Translations under genes and position numbers: made by a program
Assembly: GCA_949298005.1 (NCBI GenBank)
Contig: CASFUN010000019.1
Coordinates: 1-21,033 of the forward strand
Direction: 5' to 3'
Length of the DNA: 21,033 nucleotides
DNA from: an uncultured Alphaproteobacteria bacterium
GTDB taxonomy: Bacteria > Pseudomonadota > Alphaproteobacteria > Rickettsiales > UBA1997
Notes under the pieces: generated by a model
Databases searched by the model: none
What the model was told of the DNA's origin: nothing
Seen by the model: the letters and a program-made list of their open reading frames with translations, nothing else
Shown here: positions 1 to 7,278 of the stretch, piece by piece
Position numbering within the stretch: position 1 is the first letter of the stretch
Layout: each line of letters opens with the position of its first letter

Positions 1-1098
1 ATTAAATCTAAAATGGAATATATCTCCATCATTAACAATATATTCTTTGCCTTCTAATCTCATCTTCCCAGCATTTTTACATCCATCTTCCCCTTTATAT
101 TTTATGTAATCCTCATAACTTATGGTTTCAGCTTTAATAAAACCCTTTTCAAAGTCGGTGTGGATTGTTCCAGCTGCTTCCGCAGCAGTTACTCCATCCA
201 CAACTGTCCATGAATGTGCCTCCTTTGGTCCAATTGTAAAAAAACTAATCAAACCAAGTATATTATAGCCTATTTTTATTATTTTATCAAGACCCTTTTC
301 TGATAGTCCTAATGCTTGCAAAAACTCAACTTTCTCATTTTCGGAGTCTAACATTGAAATTTCCGATTCAACTTTTGCTGAAATAATCTCACAAATATAT
401 GAATTTTTTTTGCAATATTCAAAAACTTCAGTAGTGTACTCATTCCCATTTATAGCATCATCTTCTGATACATTACATACAAAAAATTGTTTTTTGCCAG
501 TTAAAAGTTGAAGTATTTTAAACTGCTTTTTTTCCTCATTATCTGCAATTTCTACATCTATTGCCATCTTACCTTGATTTAATTTTTCTATACATTTATT
601 TATAATTGAAAATTGTTTTATGGCTTCTTTATCTCCATTTTTAGCTTTTTTTTCAACATTTTGAATTCTTTTTTCTAGACTTTGTAGATCAGCTAAAATT
701 AATTCGGTTTGGATAAGTTCTATATCTCGCACCGGATTTATGTCACCTTCAACGTGGGTTATATTATCGTTGCTAAAACACCTGATAACATTTAATATAC
801 AGTCAACATCTCTTATATTTGATAAAAATTGATTACCTAACCCTTCCCCTTGACTAGCACCTTTAACCAATCCAGCTATATCAACAAAATCTATTTGAGA
901 TCTTATAATTTCTTGTGAATTTGCTATTTTTGCTAATCTATCAAGTCTTTCATCTGGAACAGAAACTCTGCCTATATTTGCATCTATTGTACAAAAAGGA
1001 TAATTTGCTGCCTCAGCTTGCATAGTTTGAGTTAAAGCATTAAATAATGTTGATTTACCAACATTAGGCAGACCTACTATCCCACATCTTAATGTCAT
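1..1098 (-). CDS. ychF: YchF/OLA1 family ribosome-associated ATPase (partial at window edge)
   Basis: Obg-related P-loop protein of the YchF/OLA1 family, which prefers ATP to GTP, binds ribosomes and acts in translation and stress control in the cytoplasm. Translation from the ATG at 1098 gives the G1 loop GLPNVGKST (residues 9-17), the G3 region DIAGLVKGASQGEGLGNQFL (from about 73), the family G4-like stretch CNVSEDD in place of NKxD, and the C-terminal TGS domain with AAGTIHTDFEKGFIKAE. The frame is open to base 1 and ends ...GDIFHFRFN; family members end FRFNV or similar, so only about one residue and the stop lie outside the window. The 366 residues seen match the usual length of about 363-365. 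It diverges from the glycosylase gene over a short shared promoter region. Identification is secure. Confidence 0.96.
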   Translation of the reverse strand, partial: MTLRCGIVGLPNVGKSTLFNALTQTMQAEAANYPFCTIDANIGRVSVPDERLDRLAKIANSQEIIRSQIDFVDIAGLVKGASQGEGLGNQFLSNIRDVDCILNVIRCFSNDNITHVEGDINPVRDIELIQTELILADLQSLEKRIQNVEKKAKNGDKEAIKQFSIINKCIEKLNQGKMAIDVEIADNEEKKQFKILQLLTGKKQFFVCNVSEDDAINGNEYTTEVFEYCKKNSYICEIISAKVESEISMLDSENEKVEFLQALGLSEKGLDKIIKIGYNILGLISFFTIGPKEAHSWTVVDGVTAAEAAGTIHTDFEKGFIKAETISYEDYIKYKGEDGCKNAGKMRLEGKEYIVNDGDIFHFRFN

Positions 1099-1117
1099 TC
1101 AATAAAAATCATTTGTA

Positions 1118-1147
1118 TTGACTAATTTAATTGTATTGTTGTATATA
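1118..1147 (+). promoter_or_regulatory. Putative promoter of the DNA glycosylase gene
   Basis: TTGACT (1118-1123) and TATATA (1142-1147) with an 18-base spacer lie about 48 bases upstream of the ATG at 1195. The elements interleave with the divergent ychF promoter, so the two genes may compete for polymerase. It is a consensus match only. Confidence 0.4.
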
Positions 1148-1157
1148 TGAAATACAA
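1130..1157 (-). promoter_or_regulatory. Putative sigma-70-type promoter of ychF
   Basis: On the minus strand TTGTAT (1157-1152) and TACAAT (1135-1130) are separated by 16 bases. This puts a start site about 25 bases upstream of the ychF ATG. It overlaps the plus-strand promoter of the divergent glycosylase gene. The assignment rests on consensus match only, in a very AT-rich background. Confidence 0.4.
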
Positions 1158-1194
1158 GGATATTTTTATAAAAATTTAATTTACAACTTATTAG

Positions 1195-1686
1195 ATGCCA
1201 TTAATTAGTAGTTTTGATTACTTTGCCAATAATAAAACAAATATATTAGTAATAGGTACTATGCCTGGTATACAATCCTTAGAGAAAAATGAATATTATG
1301 CAAATAATCAAAATGTTTTTTGGAAAATAATATCTATTACTTTCAATAACAGTTGTAATTTTCCGTCATATAACGATAAATTAAACTGCTTAAGTAAACA
1401 CCAAATTGGTTTATGGGACAATTTAAAATATTGCGAGAGAAATGGGAGTTTAGATACAAATATAAAAAATGAATTTCCAAATGATTTTAGAACATTATTT
1501 AATAAATATAGAAATATAAAACGTCTATTATTCAATGGAAATAAATCTAATTACTTTTTTAGAAAATATAATTTTAACCTTTTGAATAAATACGAATATT
1601 TTATATTACCATCAACCAGTCCAGCTAATGCCCGAATGAATTTTGATAATAAGTTAAAAATTTGGCAAAACTATTTAATTTTATGA
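1195..1686 (+). CDS. DNA-deoxyinosine glycosylase (family 6 UDG-fold, HDG type)
   Basis: A small UDG-superfamily base-excision glycosylase. The HDG branch (family 6) removes hypoxanthine, the product of adenine deamination, from DNA. Visible motifs are VIGTMPGIQSL (19-29), YYANNQNVFW (34-43), whose N40 aligns with the catalytic asparagine of characterised HDG proteins, and LPSTSPANA (138-146), the signature C-terminal substrate loop of this branch. At 163 residues it has the normal compact length. No Shine-Dalgarno is visible before the ATG, which is common for genes in this window. It ends 4 bases short of the convergent kinase/methyltransferase-like gene. The activity (hypoxanthine versus uracil) is inferred from the family; the fold assignment is strong. 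Confidence 0.85.
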   Translation: MPLISSFDYFANNKTNILVIGTMPGIQSLEKNEYYANNQNVFWKIISITFNNSCNFPSYNDKLNCLSKHQIGLWDNLKYCERNGSLDTNIKNEFPNDFRTLFNKYRNIKRLLFNGNKSNYFFRKYNFNLLNKYEYFILPSTSPANARMNFDNKLKIWQNYLIL

Positions 1687-1690
1687 AACT

Positions 1691-3598
1691 TTAAATATTC
1701 ATTTTATTTAATTGCCAAATTACAAATTCTTTTGTAATCAATGAAAATTGTGAATAATTATCTTCACTTAATGCTTCAAAGAAACTTTCATTTTTATTAT
1801 CTTTTTTAACTCTTTCCATATCTTTTTTATGGGTAAGTAAAAGTAAATTTATATATTCAATAAATATATCATTATTATCTACTATATCTTTATATTTTTT
1901 ATTATAATATAAGATATCCCAATCTAAAGAATCTGCAGCAAATAAAGCTTCTTTAAGTAAATTAAAACCATTATCATACTTTGAGAAAACATCAACTAAC
2001 TTAATAAGTTTATCTTTCAAAAATCTATATAAATTTAATCTGATATTTGACATAAACTCATCATGATATTTCATAAAAAAACCAACTTCTTCTATATCAT
2101 ACACAGTAATATAATTATTATTATCCACAGATGGAATTACAAAATAAGGTGCTGGAAAATTAAAAGGTGACATAGTTAAATTTACATATTTGTTTAACGA
2201 CTTTCTAGAATCTTTGTTAATATTTTTATCATTATCAAAATAATGACTAAATGCAAAATATTTGCTTTTACTATGTTTTATATTTTCAAGAATTATCCAG
2301 ATTTGATCATTTGTTAAGTTTTCAAATAAATCTATACAAAAAATAATATCTGCATTTGGTAATGGTTCTTTAAGTACATCTAGTTTTAAAAAAATTTGAT
2401 TTGTATAATTATTAAAATTTAATCTATTTTTTGTAATTAATTTATCATTTTGACAAATTTGTATGTATTTTATCTCTTTATTTTTTGTTTGTATACTATT
2501 ACAACTGAAATACTTTATATCTACAACACTATTTATTTCTTGTTTCTTTATACTGCATATTATATCCACATAGTTTATATTATCATTATTTGATATAATA
2601 ACATTTTTCTTTTTTATATGGTTTAATTTGTTTTTATTTTTCCTGAATTTTTCTACTATATTTAAAATTCCTCTGAAAGAGCATGAATTTCTATATCTTA
2701 ATCTAAGAATTTCAGTTATCAAACTTACTATATTTGGATTATAATTATAAATATTTACTATTTTATCTATTGTTTCTTGAGAAAACTTAGTCTCATAAAT
2801 ATAATCATTAAATATATTAAATAAGTTGTAGATAAAAATTATAGTCAAATCATATACATTAAAAGAATATAACCTATTAAAATCATATAGATATTTAATT
2901 TTGTCTGGGCATCTTTGGTACGAACCAAGGTCGATTAAAGTAGTATTTACACCATCAAACATGACATTAGCACAGTTCACATCATTATAAACAATTTCTT
3001 CATTTTCTAAAAAAACAAATTGTTTTATTATTTCTTCAATTATAAACAATTTTTTACTATCATCAATTTCCGATATTAATTTTTTACTTAAAAAATCACT
3101 GTCAACCAATTTTCTGACACTTATAACATATTCATCATTTATATCATAATCATATATTTTTTGTCTATCTATAAAATCAATTTTATAATCTTTGTATTTA
3201 TCTAGAAATTTTACTTCCTCCACAGATTCATAGTAAAATTCTAATAAATCTCTTTTTGAGCAAAATTTTATAAAAAAATCTTTGTTTGTAGCTATAAAAC
3301 TGTAACTGATATAGCTATCACCAGAATGTGTAGTCAATTCAATTTTATCATATTTATATAGTTTATCTTTAACCAGACAATATTTACTACTACAAAAATA
3401 TTCATTATCTGATAAATTAATTACACAAATATTTATATTTTTTCTATTAATATAATCTAATATGTTATTGCTTGTTTTGATATTTATATAATCATATTTA
3501 TCAATATCTTTTAAAATATCTTCAATTTTATTTATATCATTTTCAGTAAAACTAATATAAATCGAATCTGTTAAGTTTTTTATATTTTCCTTATACAT
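1691..3598 (-). CDS. Large protein fusing a kinase-like domain to a degenerate SAM-methyltransferase-like domain
   Basis: Function unknown; 635 residues. Residues about 105-320 look like a protein-kinase/aminoglycoside-phosphotransferase fold. There is a candidate beta-3 lysine in FFIKF (108-112) and a helix with several Glu (119-130). The catalytic-loop pattern is YNDVNCANVMF (204-214; D206, N211), and IDLGS (222-226; D223) stands in the DFG position. Residues about 340-500 resemble a methyltransferase family marked by EPLPNADIIFC (411-421), NIKHSKSKYF (439-448) and SPFNFPAP (477-484). The glycine-rich SAM motif I is replaced by VVDIKYFSCNS (358-368) and the acidic residue after strand 2 is not in place, so SAM binding is doubtful. 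The last ~130 residues are helical with no recognised family. It lies 19 bases after ruvX on the same strand, so it is probably co-transcribed. WbdD of E. coli O9a is a known methyltransferase-kinase polypeptide, but with the domains in the other order. No signal peptide or membrane segment is seen. Confidence 0.7.
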   Translation of the reverse strand: MYKENIKNLTDSIYISFTENDINKIEDILKDIDKYDYINIKTSNNILDYINRKNINICVINLSDNEYFCSSKYCLVKDKLYKYDKIELTTHSGDSYISYSFIATNKDFFIKFCSKRDLLEFYYESVEEVKFLDKYKDYKIDFIDRQKIYDYDINDEYVISVRKLVDSDFLSKKLISEIDDSKKLFIIEEIIKQFVFLENEEIVYNDVNCANVMFDGVNTTLIDLGSYQRCPDKIKYLYDFNRLYSFNVYDLTIIFIYNLFNIFNDYIYETKFSQETIDKIVNIYNYNPNIVSLITEILRLRYRNSCSFRGILNIVEKFRKNKNKLNHIKKKNVIISNNDNINYVDIICSIKKQEINSVVDIKYFSCNSIQTKNKEIKYIQICQNDKLITKNRLNFNNYTNQIFLKLDVLKEPLPNADIIFCIDLFENLTNDQIWIILENIKHSKSKYFAFSHYFDNDKNINKDSRKSLNKYVNLTMSPFNFPAPYFVIPSVDNNNYITVYDIEEVGFFMKYHDEFMSNIRLNLYRFLKDKLIKLVDVFSKYDNGFNLLKEALFAADSLDWDILYYNKKYKDIVDNNDIFIEYINLLLLTHKKDMERVKKDNKNESFFEALSEDNYSQFSLITKEFVIWQLNKMNI

Positions 3599-3617
3599 TT
3601 TTATAATAAAAAAATAA

Positions 3618-4076
3618 TTATATTTTATCTAAAACATCCTGTAGAATAAATGAAGCAGCTACTTTGTCAACAATTTGTTTAGTTTTTTTATATTTTATTT
3701 CCATATTATCTATCAAAAAATTTTCTGCTTCAAAAGATGTTAAATATTCATTGTTTAAATAAATTGGTAAATCAACTTTATTATCTAAAATTGATAAAAA
3801 ATTTGTAATTTTTTCAGATGAATCTGTTTTATTACCATCACAATTTAATGGAATACCGGAAACAATCCCTATAACCTTATTTTCAATAATATAATTATAT
3901 ATGAAAGCTACGCATTCTTCAATTTTTGTACGTTTTAAAACTAATTTTGGAGTGGCTATGGTTTGATATCTATCTGATAAGGCAATTCCTATATTCTTAC
4001 TGCCAATATCAAGCCCTAGAATTCTTCCTTTTTGTTTAACAATTAATACAAAAGACTCACAATTTTTGATTATCAT
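3618..4076 (-). CDS. ruvX: RuvX/YqgF family pre-16S rRNA nuclease / Holliday-junction resolvase-like protein
   Basis: RNase H-fold protein of the YqgF/RuvX family, implicated in 16S rRNA 5'-end maturation and proposed as a back-up junction resolvase. Motifs are GLDIGSKNIGIALSD (21-35, catalytic D23), GIPLNCDG (74-81), NNEYLTSFEAENFL (108-121) and VDKVAASFILQDVLD (136-150, D137). The third motif is normally DERLTT..AE; here the first position is Asn and Arg is Tyr, while the catalytic-type Glu (E110) is kept. The length of 152 residues is usual (~140) with a slightly long N-terminus. The ATG lies only 11 bases after the 3' CCA of tRNA-Arg with no Shine-Dalgarno, so the message is probably a tRNA read-through product. 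The kinase/methyltransferase-like gene follows by 19 bases. Confidence 0.92.
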   Translation of the reverse strand: MIIKNCESFVLIVKQKGRILGLDIGSKNIGIALSDRYQTIATPKLVLKRTKIEECVAFIYNYIIENKVIGIVSGIPLNCDGNKTDSSEKITNFLSILDNKVDLPIYLNNEYLTSFEAENFLIDNMEIKYKKTKQIVDKVAASFILQDVLDKI

Positions 4077-4087
4077 TTATTATACTT

Positions 4088-4164
4088 TGGTACGCCTAGA
4101 GGGAGTCGAACCCACAACCATCTGATTCGAAGTCAGATACTCTATCCAATTGAGCTATAGGCGC
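4088..4164 (-). tRNA. tRNA-Arg (anticodon TCG), CCA encoded
   Basis: The minus strand folds as a 77-base cloverleaf: acceptor GCGCCTA/TAGGCGT (with a first G-U pair), D stem GCTC/GAGT, anticodon stem TCTGA/TCAGA around loop CTTCGAA, T loop TTCGACT, discriminator A and an encoded CCA at 4090-4088. The anticodon TCG reads CGA (and, if U34 is modified, other CGN) arginine codons. The T stem GTGGG/CCCTC carries one U-U mismatch at its second pair, an oddity that does not break the fold. A strong promoter sits directly upstream and ruvX starts 11 bases downstream. Confidence 0.96.
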
Positions 4165-4174
4165 TTTTGGTTTT

Positions 4175-4202
4175 ATGATACTTCTTAAGTTTTTTTTGTC
4201 AA
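4175..4202 (-). promoter_or_regulatory. Strong promoter of tRNA-Arg / ruvX unit
   Basis: On the minus strand a perfect TTGACA (4202-4197) is followed after 16 bases by TATCAT (4180-4175). The predicted start is only about four bases before the mature tRNA 5' end. Nothing resembling another promoter is needed for ruvX and the gene after it, so this probably drives the whole minus-strand unit. Confidence 0.65.
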
Positions 4203-4233
4203 AAAATAATTATTCTATAAATAAAAATACCTA

Positions 4234-4257
4234 ATTTACATATTAATATATGTAAAT
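4234..4257. promoter_or_regulatory. 10-4-10 inverted repeat upstream of adhE, candidate operator
   Basis: The arms ATTTACATAT (4234-4243) and ATATGTAAAT (4248-4257) are perfectly complementary around a TAAT centre. The element is about 90 bases before the adhE start and about 27 bases upstream of a possible -35 box (TTGACT, 4284-4289). Its size and symmetry suit a dimeric regulator. It lacks a T-run, so it does not look like a terminator. Chance palindromes are more likely in AT-rich DNA, which lowers confidence. Confidence 0.4.
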
Positions 4258-4283
4258 CAAACAATATATAAATTTAAATACAA

Positions 4284-4312
4284 TTGACTTTAACAAAAAT
4301 TCTTATAATTAT
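4284..4312 (+). promoter_or_regulatory. Possible adhE promoter (imperfect spacing)
   Basis: TTGACT at 4284-4289 is a good -35. The best -10, TATAAT at 4304-4309, is only 14 bases away; a poorer AATTAT at 4307-4312 gives 17 bases. A suboptimal core like this could depend on an activator binding the dyad at 4234-4257, but that is inference. Confidence 0.3.
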
Positions 4313-4347
4313 CTAATTAGCAATTATCTACTAAAATAATTAAAAAA

Positions 4348-6948
4348 ATGAAGATAAATTCTTTAAAAGACCTGGATGCTCTTATAAACAAAGTAAAAAA
4401 AGCCCAAGAAATTTTTTCAAATTACAAACAAGAACAAGTTGACTATATTTTTAGACAAGTTGCTCTTTATATGTGTAAAGAAAGAATTCCACTAGCCAAA
4501 ATGGCCGTGGAAGAAACAGGAATTGGTATTGTGGAAGATAAAGTTATAAAAAATCATTTTGCAGCTGAATATATATACAATAAATACAAAGATGTAAAAA
4601 CATGTGGTATTATTTCGAAAGATAAAGTTCATGGTATAGCAAAAATAGCCTGTCCAGTTGGCGTTATAGCTGGTATAATTCCAACAACCAATCCAACATC
4701 AACAGCGATATTTAAAGCCTTAATTTCTTTAAAAACGAGAAATGGTATAGTTTTTTCACCACATCCTAGAGCTAAAAAATGTACTTGCGAAACATTAAGA
4801 ATTATTTTAGAGAAAGCAATTCAATTTGGTGCACCAGAAAATATAATTGGTTGGATAGATGAACCTACAATAGAGTTATCCGGAGCTTTGATGAATCATG
4901 AAGATATTAGTTTAATTTTAGCTACTGGTGGTCCTGGAATGGTAAAAGCTGCATATAGTTCTGGAACTCCTTCAATAGGTGTAGGTGCTGGTAATACGCC
5001 AGCTGTTATTGATGAAACTGCAGACATAGAAATGGCTGTAAATTCAATAATATTGAGTAAGACGTTTGATAATGGAGTGATTTGTGCTTCTGAGCAATCT
5101 GTAATAGTTCTGTCGGAAGTATATGATGAAGTTAAGAAAGAATTTAAAGAAAGAGGTTGTTATATTTTAAATAAAGAAGAAAAAGAGAAAGTTTCTAATT
5201 TTTTCTTTCCAGATGGTAAGTTAAATCCTGCTGTTGCTGGCCAATCAGCTTGTAAAATTGCTGAAATGTCTAAAATAAAAGTTCCAGAGAATACAAAAAT
5301 TCTAATTGGTGAAGCAAGTGATACTACACATAAAGAGCCTTTTGCTCATGAAAAATTATCACCTATATTAGGATTATATAAAGTCAAAACATTTGAAGAT
5401 GCTGTTAAGAAAGCTGAAGATTTAGTTATTCTTGGAGGTAATGGACATACATCTGTTCTATATACAAAACAAACTAATGATGATAGGATAGATTATTTTA
5501 GTAATAAATTAACTACCTGCAGAGTGCTTATTAATACTCCATCTTCACATGGAGGTATAGGTGATCTGTTCAATTTTAGACTAGAACCTTCGTTAACACT
5601 TGGTTGTGGCTCATGGGGTCATAACTCAGTTAGTGAAAATATAGGAGTTAAACATTTAATAAATATAAAAACAGTTGCTGAAAGAGAGGAAAACATGTTA
5701 TGGTTTAAAGTTCCACCAAAAATATACTTTAAGAAAGGTTGCACAAGTTTTGCACTTAAAGAATTACAAGGTAAAAAAAAGGCATTTATTGTTACTGACA
5801 AAGTTCTTTTTGATTTAGGTTATACAAAAAAAGTAACTGATGTTTTAGAAGATATAAATGTGAAATATGAAATTTTTTCTGATGTTGAACCTGATCCAAC
5901 ATTATCTTTGGTTGAAAGGGCATTAAAGGTTTGTAGAAATCTACAACCAGATGTTATTATAGCACTTGGTGGAGGCTCCTCTATAGACGCAGCCAAGATG
6001 GTTTGGATGATGTACGAACAACCAGATATAAAATTTGAAGATGTTGCTATGAGATTTTTAGATATAAGAAAAAGAGCTTATATGATGCCAGAACTTGGAA
6101 AAGTTGCTGACTTAGTTTGTATTCCTACAACATCTGGTACTGGTTCAGAAGTTACACCATTCACTATTATAACTGATGAAAAAACGCAAAATAAATACGC
6201 TATAGCAGATTATGCATTTACACCTACTATGGCAATAGTTGATCCAGATTTAGCTACGACTATGCCTAGAGGTTTGGCCGCTGCTTCCGGTGTAGATGCA
6301 TTAGTACATTCACTTGAAGCATATGTATCAACTATGGCTTCACCATTTACTGATGGATTGGCAATTCAAGCAATAAAAATGATATTTGAAAATTTAGAAA
6401 AATCAGTTAATGACGGAGATATAGGTGCGAAAGAGCAAATACATTATGCTGCTAATATAGCTGGCATGGCATTCTCAAATGCATTTTTAGGTATATGTCA
6501 TTCTATGGCTCATAAACTTGGTGCTAAATTCCATATTCCTCATGGTATAGCAAATGCGTATTGTTTATCACAAGTTATAAGGTTTAATAGTAGTACAAAA
6601 CCAACAAAACAGGCTGCTTTTGCTCAATATAAGTATCCTTTTGCCTGTAAGAAATACGCACAAGTGGCTGATTTTATGGATTTTGGTGGCAAAAACACTA
6701 TTGAAAAAATTAATAATCTTATAAAAGAGATAGAAAGATTAAAAGCATCTATAGGAATAGCTCCGTCTATAAAAGCAGAAAAAAAGAATAATTTTACAGA
6801 AAAAGAGTTTATGAATTCGTTAGATGAAATATCTGAGAAGGCTTTTGATGATCAATGCACGGGTTCAAATCCAAGGTACCCTTTAATATCTGAATTGAGA
6901 CAGTTATTCGTTTATGCATATAATGGAGTAACTGATTTTGAATTGTAA
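4348..6948 (+). CDS. adhE: Bifunctional acetaldehyde-CoA / alcohol dehydrogenase AdhE
   Basis: Converts acetyl-CoA to acetaldehyde and then ethanol using two NADH, a route that regenerates NAD+ under oxygen limitation; the enzyme is cytosolic and usually forms spirosome filaments. The N-terminal aldehyde dehydrogenase half (about 1-440) has TTNPTST (113-119) and the catalytic cysteine C246 in DNGVICASEQ. The C-terminal iron-dependent alcohol dehydrogenase half (about 450-866) has the NAD-binding GGGSSIDAAK (541-550), TSGTGSEVTPF (595-605) and iron ligands D650, H654, H718 and H732 in the GVDALVH, CHSMAH and IPHG motifs. It is full length (866; the family is about 870-890) with every key residue present, so both activities should be intact. 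No Shine-Dalgarno precedes the ATG. It stands alone between the tRNA and pal. It is unusual for an aerobic Rickettsiales-like genome. Confidence 0.97.
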   Translation: MKINSLKDLDALINKVKKAQEIFSNYKQEQVDYIFRQVALYMCKERIPLAKMAVEETGIGIVEDKVIKNHFAAEYIYNKYKDVKTCGIISKDKVHGIAKIACPVGVIAGIIPTTNPTSTAIFKALISLKTRNGIVFSPHPRAKKCTCETLRIILEKAIQFGAPENIIGWIDEPTIELSGALMNHEDISLILATGGPGMVKAAYSSGTPSIGVGAGNTPAVIDETADIEMAVNSIILSKTFDNGVICASEQSVIVLSEVYDEVKKEFKERGCYILNKEEKEKVSNFFFPDGKLNPAVAGQSACKIAEMSKIKVPENTKILIGEASDTTHKEPFAHEKLSPILGLYKVKTFEDAVKKAEDLVILGGNGHTSVLYTKQTNDDRIDYFSNKLTTCRVLINTPSSHGGIGDLFNFRLEPSLTLGCGSWGHNSVSENIGVKHLINIKTVAEREENMLWFKVPPKIYFKKGCTSFALKELQGKKKAFIVTDKVLFDLGYTKKVTDVLEDINVKYEIFSDVEPDPTLSLVERALKVCRNLQPDVIIALGGGSSIDAAKMVWMMYEQPDIKFEDVAMRFLDIRKRAYMMPELGKVADLVCIPTTSGTGSEVTPFTIITDEKTQNKYAIADYAFTPTMAIVDPDLATTMPRGLAAASGVDALVHSLEAYVSTMASPFTDGLAIQAIKMIFENLEKSVNDGDIGAKEQIHYAANIAGMAFSNAFLGICHSMAHKLGAKFHIPHGIANAYCLSQVIRFNSSTKPTKQAAFAQYKYPFACKKYAQVADFMDFGGKNTIEKINNLIKEIERLKASIGIAPSIKAEKKNNFTEKEFMNSLDEISEKAFDDQCTGSNPRYPLISELRQLFVYAYNGVTDFEL

Positions 6949-6960
6949 AATTAATTTTAC
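6945..6960. repeat. 16-base perfect palindrome at the adhE stop codon
   Basis: GTAAAATTAATTTTAC reads the same on both strands and contains the adhE stop. The stem would be almost wholly A-T and no T-run follows, so it is a weak terminator candidate at best. Confidence 0.25.
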
Positions 6961-7220
6961 ATTTACAAATATTATATAGCGACTAAAAAAATTCTCCTTT
7001 ATTTTTTAAATACATAGTAGTGGATAATATAAAGAAAATCTTATCTTTATTCCCAAGTCGTTCAAAAATAAATTTTATATTATTAACAAAATATGTATGT
7101 TCTATAAATATTGTTTAGTGTTAAAATTTAAAAACCTTTTTTATCATATTTAGAAATAGCCAATCATCGCAATAAAAAAATGTATATAATATTAAAATTT
7201 CTGAATATTTCTTTAATATC
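6949..7220. other. Gene-free gap between adhE and pal
   Basis: No open frame with recognisable protein motifs, tRNA or rRNA was found on either strand here. A small A-T hairpin (ATAAAGA 7029-7035 with TCTTTAT 7044-7050) is present, without a following T-run. The stretch is more A+T-rich than the genes around it. It could be decayed sequence or hold an unrecognised small RNA; nothing in it supports a firmer call. Confidence 0.5.
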
Positions 7221-7248
7221 TTGACTATTATTATATATAAATTATTAT
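7221..7248 (+). promoter_or_regulatory. Putative pal promoter
   Basis: TTGACT (7221-7226) and TATTAT (7243-7248) are spaced by 16 bases, giving a start about 25 bases before the pal ATG. The same pair of hexamers with the same spacing occurs on the minus strand before the parvulin-type isomerase gene. Confidence 0.5.
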
Positions 7249-7278
7249 AGTTTTAAATTTTAAAAACAAACAAATATT

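Noticed and set aside
4091..4164. Possible tRNA pseudogene because of a T-stem U-U mismatch and first G-U acceptor pair
   Set aside because: All other stems pair, the anticodon loop and T loop are canonical, CCA is encoded and a strong promoter is in place, so it is taken as functional.
7029..7050. Hairpin in the adhE-pal gap as an adhE terminator
   Set aside because: It is a 7-bp, nearly all A-T stem with an 8-base loop and no following T-run.
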